Assembly: GCF_954871325.1 (NCBI RefSeq)
Contig: NC_088775.1
Span: 90,154,805 to 90,218,804 of the forward strand
Length of the DNA stretch: 64,000 nucleotides
Direction of reading: 5' to 3'
DNA from: Gordionus sp. m RMFG-2023
Taxonomy: Eukaryota; Nematomorpha; Gordioida; Chordodea; Parachordodidae
Positions 36,404-48,700 of this stretch are shown piece by piece. The notes beneath the pieces were generated by a model. That model worked only from the letters and a program-made list of their open reading frames with translations. It did not search any database and was not told the DNA's origin. The translations under genes were made by a program, and so were the position numbers. The first letter of the stretch is position 1; each line of letters begins with the position of its first letter.

Positions 36404-38240
36404 ATGTCAAAACGTAAAAAATGTGAATATTTGAAAGATCCAGAGATCTTTAGGAAAATTTTAGGCAATTACGATAATTTTATATTTGACTGTGATGGTA
36501 TTTATTTATAATAAACTATCTGATGGTATTAAATTAGGTGTTTTATGGAACAACAACGAAGTTAATGCAGGGGTGAAAGAATTATTAGACAAATTACGTA
36601 AAATGGTATTGATCCTTTTAATAAAATGAAATTTATAATCCATTATAAACAAGAATAAAAAAATACTAATAGCTACCAACAATAGTTCTAAATCTAGGAA
36701 GGAATATCAGGAAAAATGTGGTAAATTAGATTTAAATGTAAAATTGGTACTGATCTTTTTTTAGTTTACACATAGTTATTTTTTTTTATAGGAAGAAATA
36801 TATTGTACAGTACATGTTATATGCTATTATCTAGAAAATTATTTTAAATTTCAAAATAAAAAAGTCTTCCTTATTGGAAGTGAAAGTTTTAAAAAAGAAT
36901 TAGAAAAAATAAACGTCAAGGTACTTCCTTTTGGGGTAAAATTTATTTTTTTTATTTTAAAGAAGTATTTAATCTAGCCGGAACATTTAGAAGGTGATGT
37001 AGCAGATTGGATTAACAAAACCTCAATAGATCCAGAAGTAGAAATTATTTAGATGCTCTATATTCATATTTATAAAAGGTTGAAGGGGTCATTGTTGGGT
37101 TTGATAAAAATTTTAATTATTACAAATGCTTGAAAGCAGTATCATATTTGAAAAACCCTAGACATTTATTTATTGCGACTAATACAGATGAACTTTTTCC
37201 ATCTAAAAGTGAAACTGTTGTCATTCCAGGCAAGTATGAATTATAATAAAATTTGAAACAAAATATATTTATATTAGATTGAATAAATATTATTTAAGCA
37301 TTAATCCAAAATATAATTTTGTATCATTATAGGAACAGGATCTATAGTAGCATGTGTTGAACATTCAGCATGCAGAAAACCCTGGATTTCTGGTAAGCCT
37401 CATGATCCTATGTTTCAATGCATGATTCACGAACATAAACTAGATTTATCCAAAACTTTGTTCGTTGGTGATAGGTTTTATTATATATTTATTGAAGATT
37501 TTATGTATGATTGCTTCTTAGTATTAGAGACTTGCAAATTCAATTTTTTTTGACCAAGCCTGGCCCAACTTGATTTGTTTTGGACTACAGTGTGGCCCAA
37601 AAATTTTACTTAAATATAAATTTTAGAGATCTGGAAAAATAGCCTGTCGCAACATGAGCCTATTTTAAAAAAGAATTATGATCAGGCTAGGTTGGGCCTA
37701 ATATTTTTAAAAAAAAGATCAAAACTGACATTACATTTTGAAATATAATACGATTAATTTTGTAACAATTGAATTGATATATTTTGAAACTTTTGTGAGA
37801 AACTAGACAGGAGTTATTTTTTATTTTGTAACTTTCAAGTCATTTATAATTTACATGAAAAATCTATGGAATAACTTAAAAGTTCATGGAAAAATTGTCT
37901 GAAATTCCAAACATAAAGGAATTCACATCCGGTAAAACGCGCCCAAAAATATGATCTAAAGTTGAAAAAATAACGTTTTTTATGTAAATTTTTAACCACT
38001 TTTATTTAAAAAAAAAATTGTGACAAAAGATTAAACACCGATATATTGGGCGCCAATCGTAAAGGTATGCTTACGATTCTCGTATTGAGCGGCGTTACAA
38101 GTAAAGAGGATGTCGAAAAGTTGACTTCGAGCCAGGGATTACATCCACCAGGAATGGGATATATAAATGGCGATGTTGATTTGTTATATCCCGATTATTA
38201 TACCGACTCCCTGTCTATTTTAAATTCGTTTCTGGTTTAA
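36404..38240 (+). CDS. HAD-superfamily phosphatase, PGP/PDXP type (eight exons)
   Basis: Exons: 36404-36497, 36538-36605, 36654-36746, 36792-36935, 36978-37037, 37079-37229, 37333-37474, 38030-38240; together 963 nt, 320 residues, close to animal PGP (about 320). Motif I FDCDGVLW has nucleophile D29 and acid D31. Motif II is ATNNSSKSR (T62). The C2 cap follows (GVIVGFDKNFNYYK, RHLFIATNTDELFP), then PGTGSIVA, motif III GKPHDPM (K225) and motif IV VGDRLNTD (D250, D255). The family dephosphorylates small substrates such as 2-phosphoglycolate, glycerol 3-phosphate or pyridoxal phosphate in the cytosol; which one cannot be told here. Five of the seven introns are 40-48 nt. The sixth (37230-37332) uses a GC donor, and the last (555 nt) holds half a MITE2. 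All joins keep frame. Compared with relatives one residue is missing in DILFG (here DILG). The start is the first in-frame ATG; an extra upstream exon is possible. Confidence 0.88.
37230..37332 (+). other. GC-AG intron of the phosphatase gene
   Basis: The exon ends ATT CCA G and the intron starts GCAAGT, the standard GC-donor consensus. It ends CATTATAG. Splicing here restores PGTGSIVA, a conserved family motif; no GT nearby keeps the frame. Confidence 0.75.
37545..37700. repeat. GGCCCAA/TTGGGCC repeat in the last phosphatase intron
   Basis: Phrases CAAGCCTGGCCCAACTTG and GGCTAGGTTGGGCC form inverted GC-rich arms in AT-rich sequence. It is of the same general style as the MITE4 copies and the 42.1-kb repeat, but too diverged to assign. 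Confidence 0.4.
37848..37975. mobile_element. MITE2 half-copy in the phosphatase intron
   Basis: Contains ATTTACATGAAAAATCTATG, AAGTTCATGGAAAAATTGTC, CATCCGGTAAAACGCGCCC and AAAGTTGAAAAAATAACG, the right-arm sequence of MITE2. Confidence 0.65.
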
Positions 38241-38696
38241 AAAGGCCCATCTCTGAAACGTTAAAAGGAACATTTCAGCGAATCAAAAAATGCAATATCA
38301 AATTTAGTTCCTATAAAAAATGTAACTCATTGTGATTTTAAAGTATAAAAGTATCTTAAAATTTACATCACGATTCTAGTCAATCAATTTCTTTTTATTT
38401 TATTTATTGTCAGTTTTTTTAAACCCTCGTGGATAATGAGAATACTCTTTCAAAAACGATTTTTTTATAAGGCTTATTTTGCCCAAAAATTAGATATTTT
38501 GTAACAGTTTTGTGATAGTGAAAAATTTTTTTTTATATATATATATCGAAATTATGCTTGTGTAATGTCATCGTTTAATAGATATTTGAAATGTGTGTTA
38601 TTTATTTATAAAATATAATATTAGTAAATTTTACACTTATTTATAGTTATTTTTTTTCACTTCATCTCAATCGTTGCTGTTGTATTGTAGTCAAAC

Positions 38697-38989
38697 CAAT
38701 CACATATGAAAGCGTCAATGAACGCAAATCAGCTGGGCCCGCCATTTTGGTAACCCATATAGTAATTATTCTCGTGTTAAAAACTACCAATAAATTGATA
38801 ACTTGCTTCCTTATTATCTCCGTGATTAGGAAATTCATTAATAAAGGCGTTAGACATAGGAATAAATTGGCCACTAGTTTAAAATTTTTAATGATGATAT
38901 GGGTAATCAAGATGGCGTGCCCAGCTGTTTTCATGGGTGTACACTTTTAATGTATGCATCGTCAGTCAAGCTATTATCATATGTCATTG
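38697..38989. mobile_element. MITE3 copy with 8-bp target duplication
   Basis: A 293-bp palindromic element starting CAATCACATATG and ending CATATGTCATTG. It is flanked by AGTCAAAC (38,689-38,696) and AGTCAAAA (38,990-38,997), a 7/8-identical duplication. The interior arms are CAGCTGGGCCCGCCATTTTG and CAAGATGGCGTGCCCAGCTG. Opposite open frames over it are products of the palindrome. It lies about 450 bp beyond the phosphatase stop. Confidence 0.8.
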
Positions 38990-40249
38990 AGTCAAAAGCT
39001 AAACATAATTATTTTTTAAGTTTTATAATTTGGGGTTAATAAGTTTTATTCAGTACAATCATAACTTTACCAAATATTTAAGGTTCTTGTTAGGGAGCTT
39101 ATATAACTAAGTTTGATTTAAAAAATCACATTTAAATCATCCAGTTTTTTTTAAAAAAAACACCCTTTTTTAAAAAAAACTACATTTTAATAATCCCGTT
39201 TTTTAGAATTTAAAAAAACACTGATTTATTAATATTATTTATACGAGTTTATTTTTTTTAAAATTTTATCTAAATACGTAACGTAGTGAAAGTCTTAAGA
39301 TTAATCCACAGTTAAATTTATTTTTAAAATTATAAGTTGATTTAAGTGCTAATTTACAAAGTAAAAATAATATTCATAAAATATTAAACCTTGTAAATTA
39401 ATTATTTATAACCTTGTAATGAAAAGCCTTGTCACATTATTGTCGTATTCCAATGACCATATAAATATCGATTAAAAGTATTAAAAATACATAGTCAATG
39501 GGATATCTTTTTCTAAAAGTAAAATTCAATTTTCAAAAAAATTTAAAATATGTACGGGAGAATATTGATAACATATAATCATTAGATAGGTAAGGGTGTT
39601 GTGTAGTTTAATCATGCCTGAAAATACGTAAAATTATATCAAATCATAAATAGTTGATTGGTGGATAAGTTCTCTTTTATTATTGTTGTTCTTAGAAGCA
39701 GTTTTCATAGCACCTTTCTCTCTATTTCTTTTTATAGAGAGAGGAGGTCAAAATCGATGAGGATTTGCTCGCTTTTACTTTTCTTTCTATATATATACTT
39801 TTTGGATATAACATAATAGACACTTGGAATAAAAGAATTGAGATTTGAAATTTTCAATAAGTAATTAAAATTTTTTATAAATGGTGCTCAGCATGCTCGT
39901 ATAAGCCTCTTAAATAGCCTCCAAGGCTCTTAATATCTTTAAATTTAATGTTACGGAAGTTCAAACATATTTTTTCTTCAATTGAAGAATAATTTTATAT
40001 AGAATAGGATATAATCTTTTAATATAGTTATTGGATGATTAAAGCTTCAATTATTATTTATTTTTGATGAAATCGTAGCATTTAAAAAAAAGTTAGTTTT
40101 TAAGGGGGTATAAATTATATATTTTATTATAAATTTTTTTTTATGAGGTTCGATATATAAATCAAATATAGCCCCTAGAATATGCATAATGTAGTTATAT
40201 ATTTTTGGTTTAAAAAAAATTAACTAATTAGAGTTGAGTATTTATAAGA
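38990..40249. other. AT-rich stretch without gene
   Basis: Nothing coding seen. A perfect 8-bp hairpin (CTCTCTAT/ATAGAGAG) lies near 39,720-39,745. Confidence 0.5.
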
Positions 40250-40385
40250 GAAAAAGGCATCGAGATTTGACAAATAGATGTCCAAATCTTTTTACCGTGC
40301 GAAATCCTTACATAATATCATTTTAACTAATCTTAATCAGGACGTTTTTTAAAATAGACCCAAATCAGGCTTTTTAACAACACTA
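40250..40385. mobile_element. partial MITE1 (right half)
   Basis: Carries TTTGACAAATAGATGTCC, TTACATAATATCATTTTAAC and the terminus GGCTTTTTAACAACACTA. The left arm is missing. Confidence 0.55.
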
Positions 40386-40744
40386 CTCGCAAGAACCTAG
40401 GGCTCATAAGAACCTCGGTCTCTGGCGCAGCAGGTTCACCGCCGCTAAAAAAAATACAAACCCGCCACCGAATAATATTTTGACATGCAGGGATATATAG
40501 AAATTAAAATAGTCAGAATCTAATTATATTTTTAATTGAGATATATTTTCATAAATTTGATATGAATCTGAATATCATAATAAGATGCAGTCATAGACAT
40601 GAAGTTGTGATTGGAAGCATTAATTCTGAAACTTAAGCCAATAATAGTCTACATTTTAAATATACATTGTAAACAGTATGAATAAAAATTTAATAGCAAA
40701 ATGAGAAAATTGGTATTAAGATTCAAGATAAACGAAAAGTAGGT

Positions 40745-40890
40745 GTAAACGTTACTTTAAAAATGAAACTCGTTACTCTTAATATCTGGGAAAAGAATAG
40801 CGTTACCATTCTCGTTACATTGTGAAAATAGGGCGCGTTACTGGCTATTCAAAAAAAGTAACGGGTTACTCTTTAAAAAATTAAATTATT
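40745..40890. repeat. GTTACT/AGTAAC inverted repeat element
   Basis: Phrases AAACGTTACTTTAAAAATG and AAAAAAAGTAACGGGTTACT flank CGTTACCATTCTCGTTAC and GGGCGCGTTACTGGC. The same AGTAACG phrase occurs at the right edge of the window (63,945-64,000). It has the style of a short hAT-like element; no target duplication was assigned. Confidence 0.45.
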
Positions 40891-41202
40891 TATTACAAAA
40901 ATTTTTTTTTTCCCCCAATATAAATAAAAATATGCAAATTATAATCTATATAAATAATAATTTTTTTTTATATAACGGAGCCGGAAACGGAACTTGGAGA
41001 AATAAATATTGGAATGCTAACGGAAGTTCTGGAAAAATCTTGTAAAAATTTTTACTTTAATATATTTTATATATTAAATAAAATATTAATGTATGCTATC
41101 ATATATAATTTTTATTGAGTTTGAATCAAGTAATTAATATTAATATTCATTGAGAACTTGAAAATCAAATTTAAAATAATTTTCTGCCCTATCCAATGGC
41201 CT

Positions 41203-41400
41203 ATAATAATACCTAGACTGACAATGCATTACTAATAAGGCACGCATTTGAAACCGTCGTTGAAATGCAAATCAGCTAGACCCGACATTTTGATAACCCA
41301 TGTAGTAATTATTTTCATCTTTAAAAATACTATTAAATTCATAAACTTGATTTCTTATTTATCTCGATGAATTTAATAAACTTTGCGTCTATTTTGGATT
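41203..41400. mobile_element. partial MITE3 (left half)
   Basis: Begins AATGGCCTATAATAATACC and CTAGACTGACAATGCATT, then CAAATCAGCTAGACCCGACA, and stops at AAACTTTGCGTCTATTTTGG. Confidence 0.65.
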
Positions 41401-42049
41401 ATTATAGCTAATAATGTCGATTTTAAATATTTGGTTTTACAATATACTGTCCGGCCCGTCATGGGTATATTTAAAAAAAATTAAAATACCGCCAAGGCCA
41501 GTCCTGCAGGCCTTTGATACAAATGAATATGCTTTTATGCAAAAATGTCTGACGCAAATTAGAAGAATTATTACGATATTATATGTGATTGTTGGATTAT
41601 GTCAAATGAGTATATTTCTAAGATGTTAATTTAAAAAAAAAAATTATATATAGATATACTTGTTTATAAAATTTTATTTTTTATTTTTTGGAAAATAAAT
41701 TTATTATTTTTTTACTTCTAATTTTTACTTTTAATTTTTTCTTTAAATTTATTCTTTTTATTTTTTCTTCTAATTTTTTTAATTTTTTTATACTTTTCAC
41801 TATTATTTTTTTAAAATTCTAATTTTTTGTTGTTGTTGTTTATATACTCTTTATATTGATGGAGTGTAATTATGATTGTTGGATGAATAAAAAAATATAT
41901 AATTTTGTCTATTTTAGGTCATTAACATTTGTGTTTCGATATTCCTACCCCTTTCATTATTCAAATCTATCATATTCTACAATGGTGTTCAAACTTTCAA
42001 TTCTACACTCCTAAATGATTTTCAAATAATAAAATCAAAAATCTTGATG

Positions 42050-42245
42050 CCCAGCTAGCTGGCCTGTCAAAAATTTAAGGAAATTTGAAGATTTGTCATG
42101 CTTTGCCTGAACTTTTATATAAAAATTATCTGGTCTGGCCCGAAATAGTTTATTATATCTGACCCGGTTCGGTCTGCCCGAAATTTTTTATTCACGACTG
42201 GTCCAACCCATTCTAATTTTTTGGGCTACAGGGCGGGCTTGGCTT
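42050..42245. repeat. GC-rich repeat with GGCCCGAA phrases
   Basis: Contains CTGGTCTGGCCCGAAATAG, GGTCTGCCCGAAATTTT and a terminal GGGCGGGCTTGGC. It is similar in style to MITE4 but too diverged to define ends. Confidence 0.4.
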
Positions 42246-42392
42246 CGCAGATTTCTAATTGGAAATATAAAAGCGCAATAATATTCTTGATATATATATA
42301 TATGTTTTCCTTAAACTTTATCGTTATCCAAACGAGAATTCAAACAAGAAAATGAACATACGGAGACCGGGGTTCTTATGAGCCCTAGGTTC

Positions 42393-43959
42393 CATTTTAG
42401 ACATTGATGGCAAAAAATGTTTGTTAAAAAAATTAAATAATTAAAATTTTTTTTATAAAAAAATCATTTATATTTTGTTTGTCAGCGTTGTTGGGTGAAG
42501 TAAAGATTTATCTTTTTAAAAAAATAAAATTATGAAAGTCTAAATTATGCGTTATAGTTATTTTAGGTTAAGTAAAAAATCTCTTTTTTAAGAACTATTG
42601 TAATAGTTTTAAAACTTTTAGAAGTTATAAAACTTTCAGAAGTTGTAAAACTTTAAGAAGTTTTAAAATTTTAATAACGTTTGTCAATCTCTTGAAATTT
42701 TAAAATTTTCTATAATTATATTCTCAACATGTTTTTATTTTTATATTTCTTAAAAAAGAAGCCTATATATTTTTTTTTTATTTTCTGTGAAGTGACAAAA
42801 TTTTTGCGAATCGTATATTTTAATAAAAGAGACATGTAATTTGTGACAGAAGAGAATAAAATTTATATAATTTCTTTTTATAAATTATACTTTCTTAGAG
42901 AACCAATCAGGGAACAGGTTCGCCCTATTATTATTATTAAAAAAAGAAGATTATTCATAATCCCCTCATTTATAAGTTAGCACTAATTAGCGGCGAAATG
43001 ACGAAGTATTCAAAATATTTAGTATTTTTCACCGCCAATAACCGTTAACTGTGAATAAGAGGTTATATTCAACGATTCCTTGAGGGTTTCAGGGTGCGGT
43101 TTCAAGATGTTAAAGGTAGAATAAATTTAAACTATTTATAACCCTCCCCCCCAACCACCCTAAAGTTTATTAATTGTAGTAACTTTTGAACAAACTGTAA
43201 ATTTCATCGCACTGTTTGAACCGGTTCCCACAGGTTTTTTGGACCTCGGTGAAACATTATTATTGTAAGATAGATATATATATAATATAAAATCATTTCA
43301 AAAATTATTTATTTGCAGGTGGTTCGCCCTGTGTTTGTATCGTTCTCATACTTTTCAAATAATTTTTGTTAGATTGACATCTAATGTAACTATAAGAATT
43401 CAATTACAATGTATTAACTAAATTATAAGCACTATAATGATATTTTAATGATAAACATAAGACCTTTATTGATTTTACACCAACTTTTAAATTGCAATCT
43501 TTTATTAGAAATTATTCCTCTCATAAATATTTTAAAAAGATTAATATATTGAAAAGTTATAGAGCACGGCTATTCTTATTTAGTTACAATTTATAAGTGT
43601 GTCGTTTCTATAATTCTGTTATCATAATAAGGCTATGATTAATTCCATGCCAACATCTATCATACTTTCTTATGTATTAACATGACACATAATGTGGGAT
43701 TATTAGCAACCTCTTTCGTAGTTTTTTAATAAATATATTTTACAAATGATAATTTGAATATTATACCGGAAATGGATAACTAAAAATAATAGTTTTTTTA
43801 TTGTTCCATAGGAGAGGAGAAGAGAAGAGAATATATATACATATATAAACCAATATTTGCATTCCATCATTATATTTCATACAATAATAATATCAAAAAC
43901 CAATAACATCCCATGATTATATATATCAAAATATTTAATATAAATTATATTGAGTTTAA
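42393..43959. other. stretch without recognisable gene
   Basis: AT-rich with no supported frame. A slightly GC-richer patch at 42,895-43,340 includes the phrase GGTTCGCCCT twice (about 42,918 and 43,323) but no gene. Confidence 0.5.
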
Positions 43960-44110
43960 AAGTTTATGGGAAATATTGTCCGAAATTCATAGGGTAGGTG
44001 TTCCAAACATGACGGCACACATTTCCGGTAAAATCAGATTTTTAAATTTTTAAAAACCCCGCTCAAAAAATGATTTAAGGTTGGAAAAATAATGCATCTA
44101 CGCTAATATA
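43960..44110. mobile_element. MITE2 half-copy
   Basis: Right arm only: TATGGGAAATATTGTCCG, GGTGTTCCAAACATGACGG, TTCCGGTAAAATCAG and CATCTACGCTAATA. Confidence 0.65.
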
Positions 44111-44494
44111 CAGCTGACTCCAATGTTTTTAACCTCATTAAATGAATCGATAATCTAGTAGTAGTACTAATTATACATCATTGTTTAGAACCGTATGTTT
44201 TGTACCCTTATCAGGCAAGACAAAACTATTAGACACTTAAAGATAGATGTTTTAGAAAGTTCCAAAAAACCACGAATAAAAATTTTCACGTGATTATAAA
44301 TTCGTTCCCATTTCTTTAATTCCAGTTTGCTTTACATAACAATATTATTATCCTTATTTTGAGTTGATATCATATGTTTTTTATGATTAAAATCAAATTT
44401 AATAATTTTAATATGTAATAAATAATTAAATAAAAAAATTTAACATTTAAAATTTCAAACGGATAATTTTACAATAGTCAGTGCTGAGTAAAGT

Positions 44495-44670
44495 TCTTAA
44501 ACGATTCGATTTAAGCCGATTTTAAAAAAAAAAGACTAACTTAATATTTTAGCCAGCCAGAAAAATATTCCCATCTCAATTCGCGAATATATGTCCGAAT
44601 CGTTCCACTGCTATCTATGAGAATGAATCTTTTTTGGAGATAATATATTTAATTAGTCTTTTTTAATGCT
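44495..44670. mobile_element. diverged MITE1 copy
   Basis: Left arm GTTCTTAAACGATTCGATTT with CTAACTTAATATTTTAGCC; centre TATCTATGAGAATGAATC; right arm GATAATATATTTAATTAGTC. Confidence 0.55.
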
Positions 44671-45424
44671 AAATGGATGTCTTTTTATTGAACATATATT
44701 AATACCGCGTGGCCAATATAAATCATTTTTATCTTATCTTTTAAAGAAATGTCTTGATTAATATATTTAAATGTATTTAATAACTAAAACTTATTATATA
44801 GATTAAATATATGTTTCAGGATCTCGCTGCTCAACTTGATTCCATCTTAATATTCCATCCAATCATATGTTGAACGGAGCTTCCTATATCCTTAAAAAAT
44901 AAGGAAATGTTACGGATTATTTCCTCCAAGAAGGACAATGTTATGCTAAGCTAAGTGTTATCTAGAAAAATGTTTTTAAAATATAATATATATAAAGATA
45001 CAAAATATTAGCAAACTAGAACATCTCGATTTATCGCAAGAAACATCTGTATATTATACTAAAATATAAAATAAATGAGAAATTTTTATCTTCTGAAGGA
45101 ACCATTTCCTGGAACATGAGCCGGGGTTAAACGGAACTGAAATAGTACATAAAATTTTTGTTTGCCGTAAGTCCCCTGGTTTTATTATCATTTTATTAAT
45201 ATATTATTATTTAATCTATGTGAGTCTTCTTCTTCTATACTTTTCTAATATATTTATTATTTAAACGTAGTTATAACCGAATATAATAAAAGAGATACAA
45301 TTATATTTTAATATTAAAATTATGGTATTATTGTCTCAATTTGACTACATCACGTGATAGATAATTTATGCGCTTTTATCGCAGTTAACGCTAATTCACG
45401 GCGGAGTAAACAGAATATGCTGCC
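44671..45424. other. AT-rich stretch without gene
   Basis: No gene seen. The phrase AGTCCCCTGGTTTTATTATC near 45,172 resembles CAGGCCCCTAGTTTTGTTATC near 34,147, which may be a faint shared repeat. Confidence 0.45.
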
Positions 45425-45751
45425 CAATGATAGTAATACCTAGACTGACAATGCATTCATTAAATACATCAGTGAAAGCAGCTGGGGACGCCATTTTGGT
45501 TACCCATATCATTATTAAAAATTTTAAACGAGAGGCCAATTTATTCCTATGTCTGACGCAAACTTTACTAAAGAATTGCCTGATCGTCGAGATAATAAAG
45601 GAAGCAAGTTATCAATGTAAGAGTAGTTTTCAAATGAGAATAATTGCTATACGGGTTGCAAATGGCGAGTCCAGTTGATTTTCATTCAACGATGCTTTTA
45701 AATTCATTATTATGAATGCAACGTCCATCTAGGTATCAATATATATCATTG
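45425..45751. mobile_element. MITE3 copy forming the 3' flank of an UNC-93 gene
   Basis: Full-length palindrome from CAATGATAGTAATACCTAGA to CATCTAGGTATCAATATATA and CATTG. Its inner arms are AGCAGCTGGGGACGCCATTT and AAATGGCGAGTCCAGTTG. It ends 34 nt beyond the stop codon of the minus-strand gene that follows, so that gene's 3' UTR must run into it. Confidence 0.75.
45540..45545 (-). promoter_or_regulatory. candidate polyadenylation signal inside MITE3
   Basis: Minus-strand AATAAA about 240 nt after the UNC-93 stop codon, within the MITE3 copy. It is the first canonical hexamer I noticed downstream of the gene. Use of this site is inferred. Confidence 0.4.
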
Positions 45752-45784
45752 ACTTTGCAGCGAATTTGCGCTGTGAATACAGGG

Positions 45785-48700
45785 TTATATGTGCTGATTA
45801 TCTCGGGATTTCCTTTTGAGTCTGGTCTCCAAAACAATGTAAGAGACGGTAGCCAAAGCTAAAATGGCCGTCAAGAAAATGAGCTTTGATTTCATACATA
45901 AGACCTCGTGATAACTAAAACTTATTATCACTCCAACAGATTCCCATAATCTATGATTGGCGAATGCCGGCTCGGGATTTCTTGGAAATATCGAACTGTA
46001 TAAACCTATTAATTTATTTTTTTTTAATTGAAAATATAAGAAAAATATGAATGTATAGTGGATAGATAAAACTCACGCTACAGGCAATCCGGTCGGTAAA
46101 TATCCTCATTCTGGAAAATTATTAACGTCTTAAAAAAATATAGCTATTATCTAGTGTTGTTAAAATGGCTAACATAATATTTTATTCAGAAAAAATATTA
46201 AGCAAGGCGGAAGATTTAGATGGTACGAAGGTTTGGACATCTATTAGCGAAATGTCAGTTATCCCATTTTTAAAAATCAGATAAAATCTAGCCTTTTTTT
46301 AACAATGTTAGTTGTGGGATGAGAAATTTGAGCTGTCGAAAATATTTTGACACTTGGCCAATCATATTAAAATTTTAAAGATGCTAAACTTAGCGATATA
46401 GTTGGTTTAGAATAACTTTATTCTACCATCTCGTGTAATAATGCTAGTTGGAGGAGGGAGGAGAAATATTTCGGCATATATCTTTCAGGGTTAGATTTTT
46501 TTGGCTGTCAAAAATATTTTGACTCTTTATCTATTATACTAAAAAAACTATTTGAAAATGCTAAACTTAAGTGATATAGTTCCTATTAGACTAACTTGAT
46601 TTGACCATCTTGAGTAACCAATCACCACTCATTCTTTTATAATCCTTACGCCTATTTAATATCTTAAAGACATCAACCGCCGTAAATTTTTTTCTTCGAG
46701 GATACATTTATAACTTGTAATATTATTTTCATCTCTCGAATAGCTACTTTGTTGAACATATTTTAGATTCCCCGTATTACCTTATTTTTAAAGAATTCTT
46801 AAGATATAAAATAATAATATTCTAAGGTTCTGAAAGAAATAATAGCAGTGTTCTTAAACATGGAGAAGGGTAGGATGCAAAGGCCTCATTGGAATATTGG
46901 GTGGGGAGTGAAGGTGACTCAGAGAGGACCTTCTAAGCCTACTATACATAGTCAATATCGATTCATAATTTGATTGCTATATATTATTTTCAGATTCAAT
47001 AGCTTAGAGGGTCTAGTAGAGCTTTTAAATCAGGCGAATAAACACACTAAGTTAAAATTTTTTTTATCATCGAGCATCCAGTATTTAAGAAAAATACCCA
47101 CACATGTTTTGTGCACCTAATATCAAACATTAATAAGTCATAAGATGGATGATTAAAATATTCAATTGTTAACAACTGATTATACCAATAATATCCATAT
47201 AATAACCTGAAAAGATACAAATATATATACATGCAACCAACCCGTTATTCGTTTTAATGATAAATCGCATGAATTATTTTACTCTCAAATTACAATTTTG
47301 TCAAAACCTAGGGCCCTAAGAAAAAGGAATATGAAATTTCATATCTGATAACTCAGACACTGATTATACTCTCTATGGGACGTTTTATCTCAAATATAAC
47401 TCAATATAAACATCCCCAACTCGACAAATATCAATTTAAAAAAATTAGCAATAAAAATGATTGACTTGTAGTTGTTACCAAATATCTAGACTCCTCGCCG
47501 TATATATGAAATAAAATGATTTAATACAAAAGCTTGGCCTGCCATGAAATAAAAAAACTATAATCCATTTGGATATAAGTTATTCTTATTCCGCTCCTAA
47601 AATTCAAAATAAATCTATACAGGAAAGAGCACATCGATACTGAACCAAAAAAAATAAATTCTAAACCTAAATTCGCTGTACAAAACAAGCTGTCTCAGAT
47701 ACATATTAGTATGAACGCGAAATAAAAGGAAAAATTTTGTAATCATTATTTCTATATGCTATTACGTAAAATTATTAGAAGCTATTTTTTTTATAGATAA
47801 ACAAACTATCAGATCACATCTAAAACTACATCTACTACTTAGAATCTTGCTAATTGTATTCGTGGCTGATCCAAGTATAAAATATTATATTCTGAATCTT
47901 TCTGAATTTTTTTTAAAAAAGTTTTATATTATACGTATATACCACTGATTTGGGGCTGACAAAGTCCATAGAAGAATCCCGATAAGCCAGCTACGATAAA
48001 CATCAGATAAAAGTGGCTAGAAAAATCTTGGGTAGCGAAAGTCAAAGTCGGGTAAACTATACAGGAATGGGTTATAGCGGCAATTAAAAACAGTGACCAA
48101 CAGGGTAATTTCTTGGTAAGGTAACCCGAAATGGGACAAACTATAGCGCTGACCCCTCCGTATACCATCATCACGAATCCCAGGTAAGCCACTCCGTAAT
48201 AACATGTTACGTATGCCTTTTTTCGTAGAAAAAGACGAAAAAAATGCCATGATGATTAAAATTATTTATTTTTAAAGTGGAGTGTTATGATACTTATTTC
48301 AAGACATTTCGTTCTCACCGGAAGTATCAGAACGGAACAAATCCAGGAATCACAAACAGTTCTAGGCAAAAGGAGATCTTCTCAAAGTTTTTGTGATTCA
48401 TTTTAAAGGGGGTTTATAGTATTGTAAGATTTGCGTGAACCGAGATAACCACCTTTTTTTAAAAAAATATTTAAAATCGCGCTACTTTTCGCGTTCCAAA
48501 CTTGGATAACACTCAAATTTTATACAGGATTAACCTTTAAATGTGATCACATTTTTAATATTGACCAGTTCGTTTTCTTCCGCTCATAGGATGCCTATAA
48601 TTTAAAGAATTGTAATATTTGAATTATCCTGTAAAGTGACTAGCTAATGAATCACTAAATAAGTTGAGGCTATGGAAAGTATATATTCATTACTTTATAA

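Larger units (their letters stand above)
40393..42392. repeat. 32-bp inverted repeats enclosing exactly 2.0 kb
   Basis: The left arm (40,393-40,424) starts GAACCTAGGGCTCATAAG. The right arm (42,361-42,392) is its inverse with 30 of 32 positions identical. This suggests the two ends of a non-autonomous DNA element. I found neither a target duplication nor a transposase inside. The interval also contains a GTAACG repeat, a MITE3 half and a GC-rich repeat, which would be later insertions. Confidence 0.5.

Noticed and set aside
38662-38950. Two opposite frames of 67 and 90 codons
   Set aside because: They lie on the MITE3 palindrome and have similar mirror-image translations; not a gene.
47303-47325. 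Further arm of the 2.0-kb inverted-repeat element
   Set aside because: Only about 16 bases resemble the arm; too short to call.
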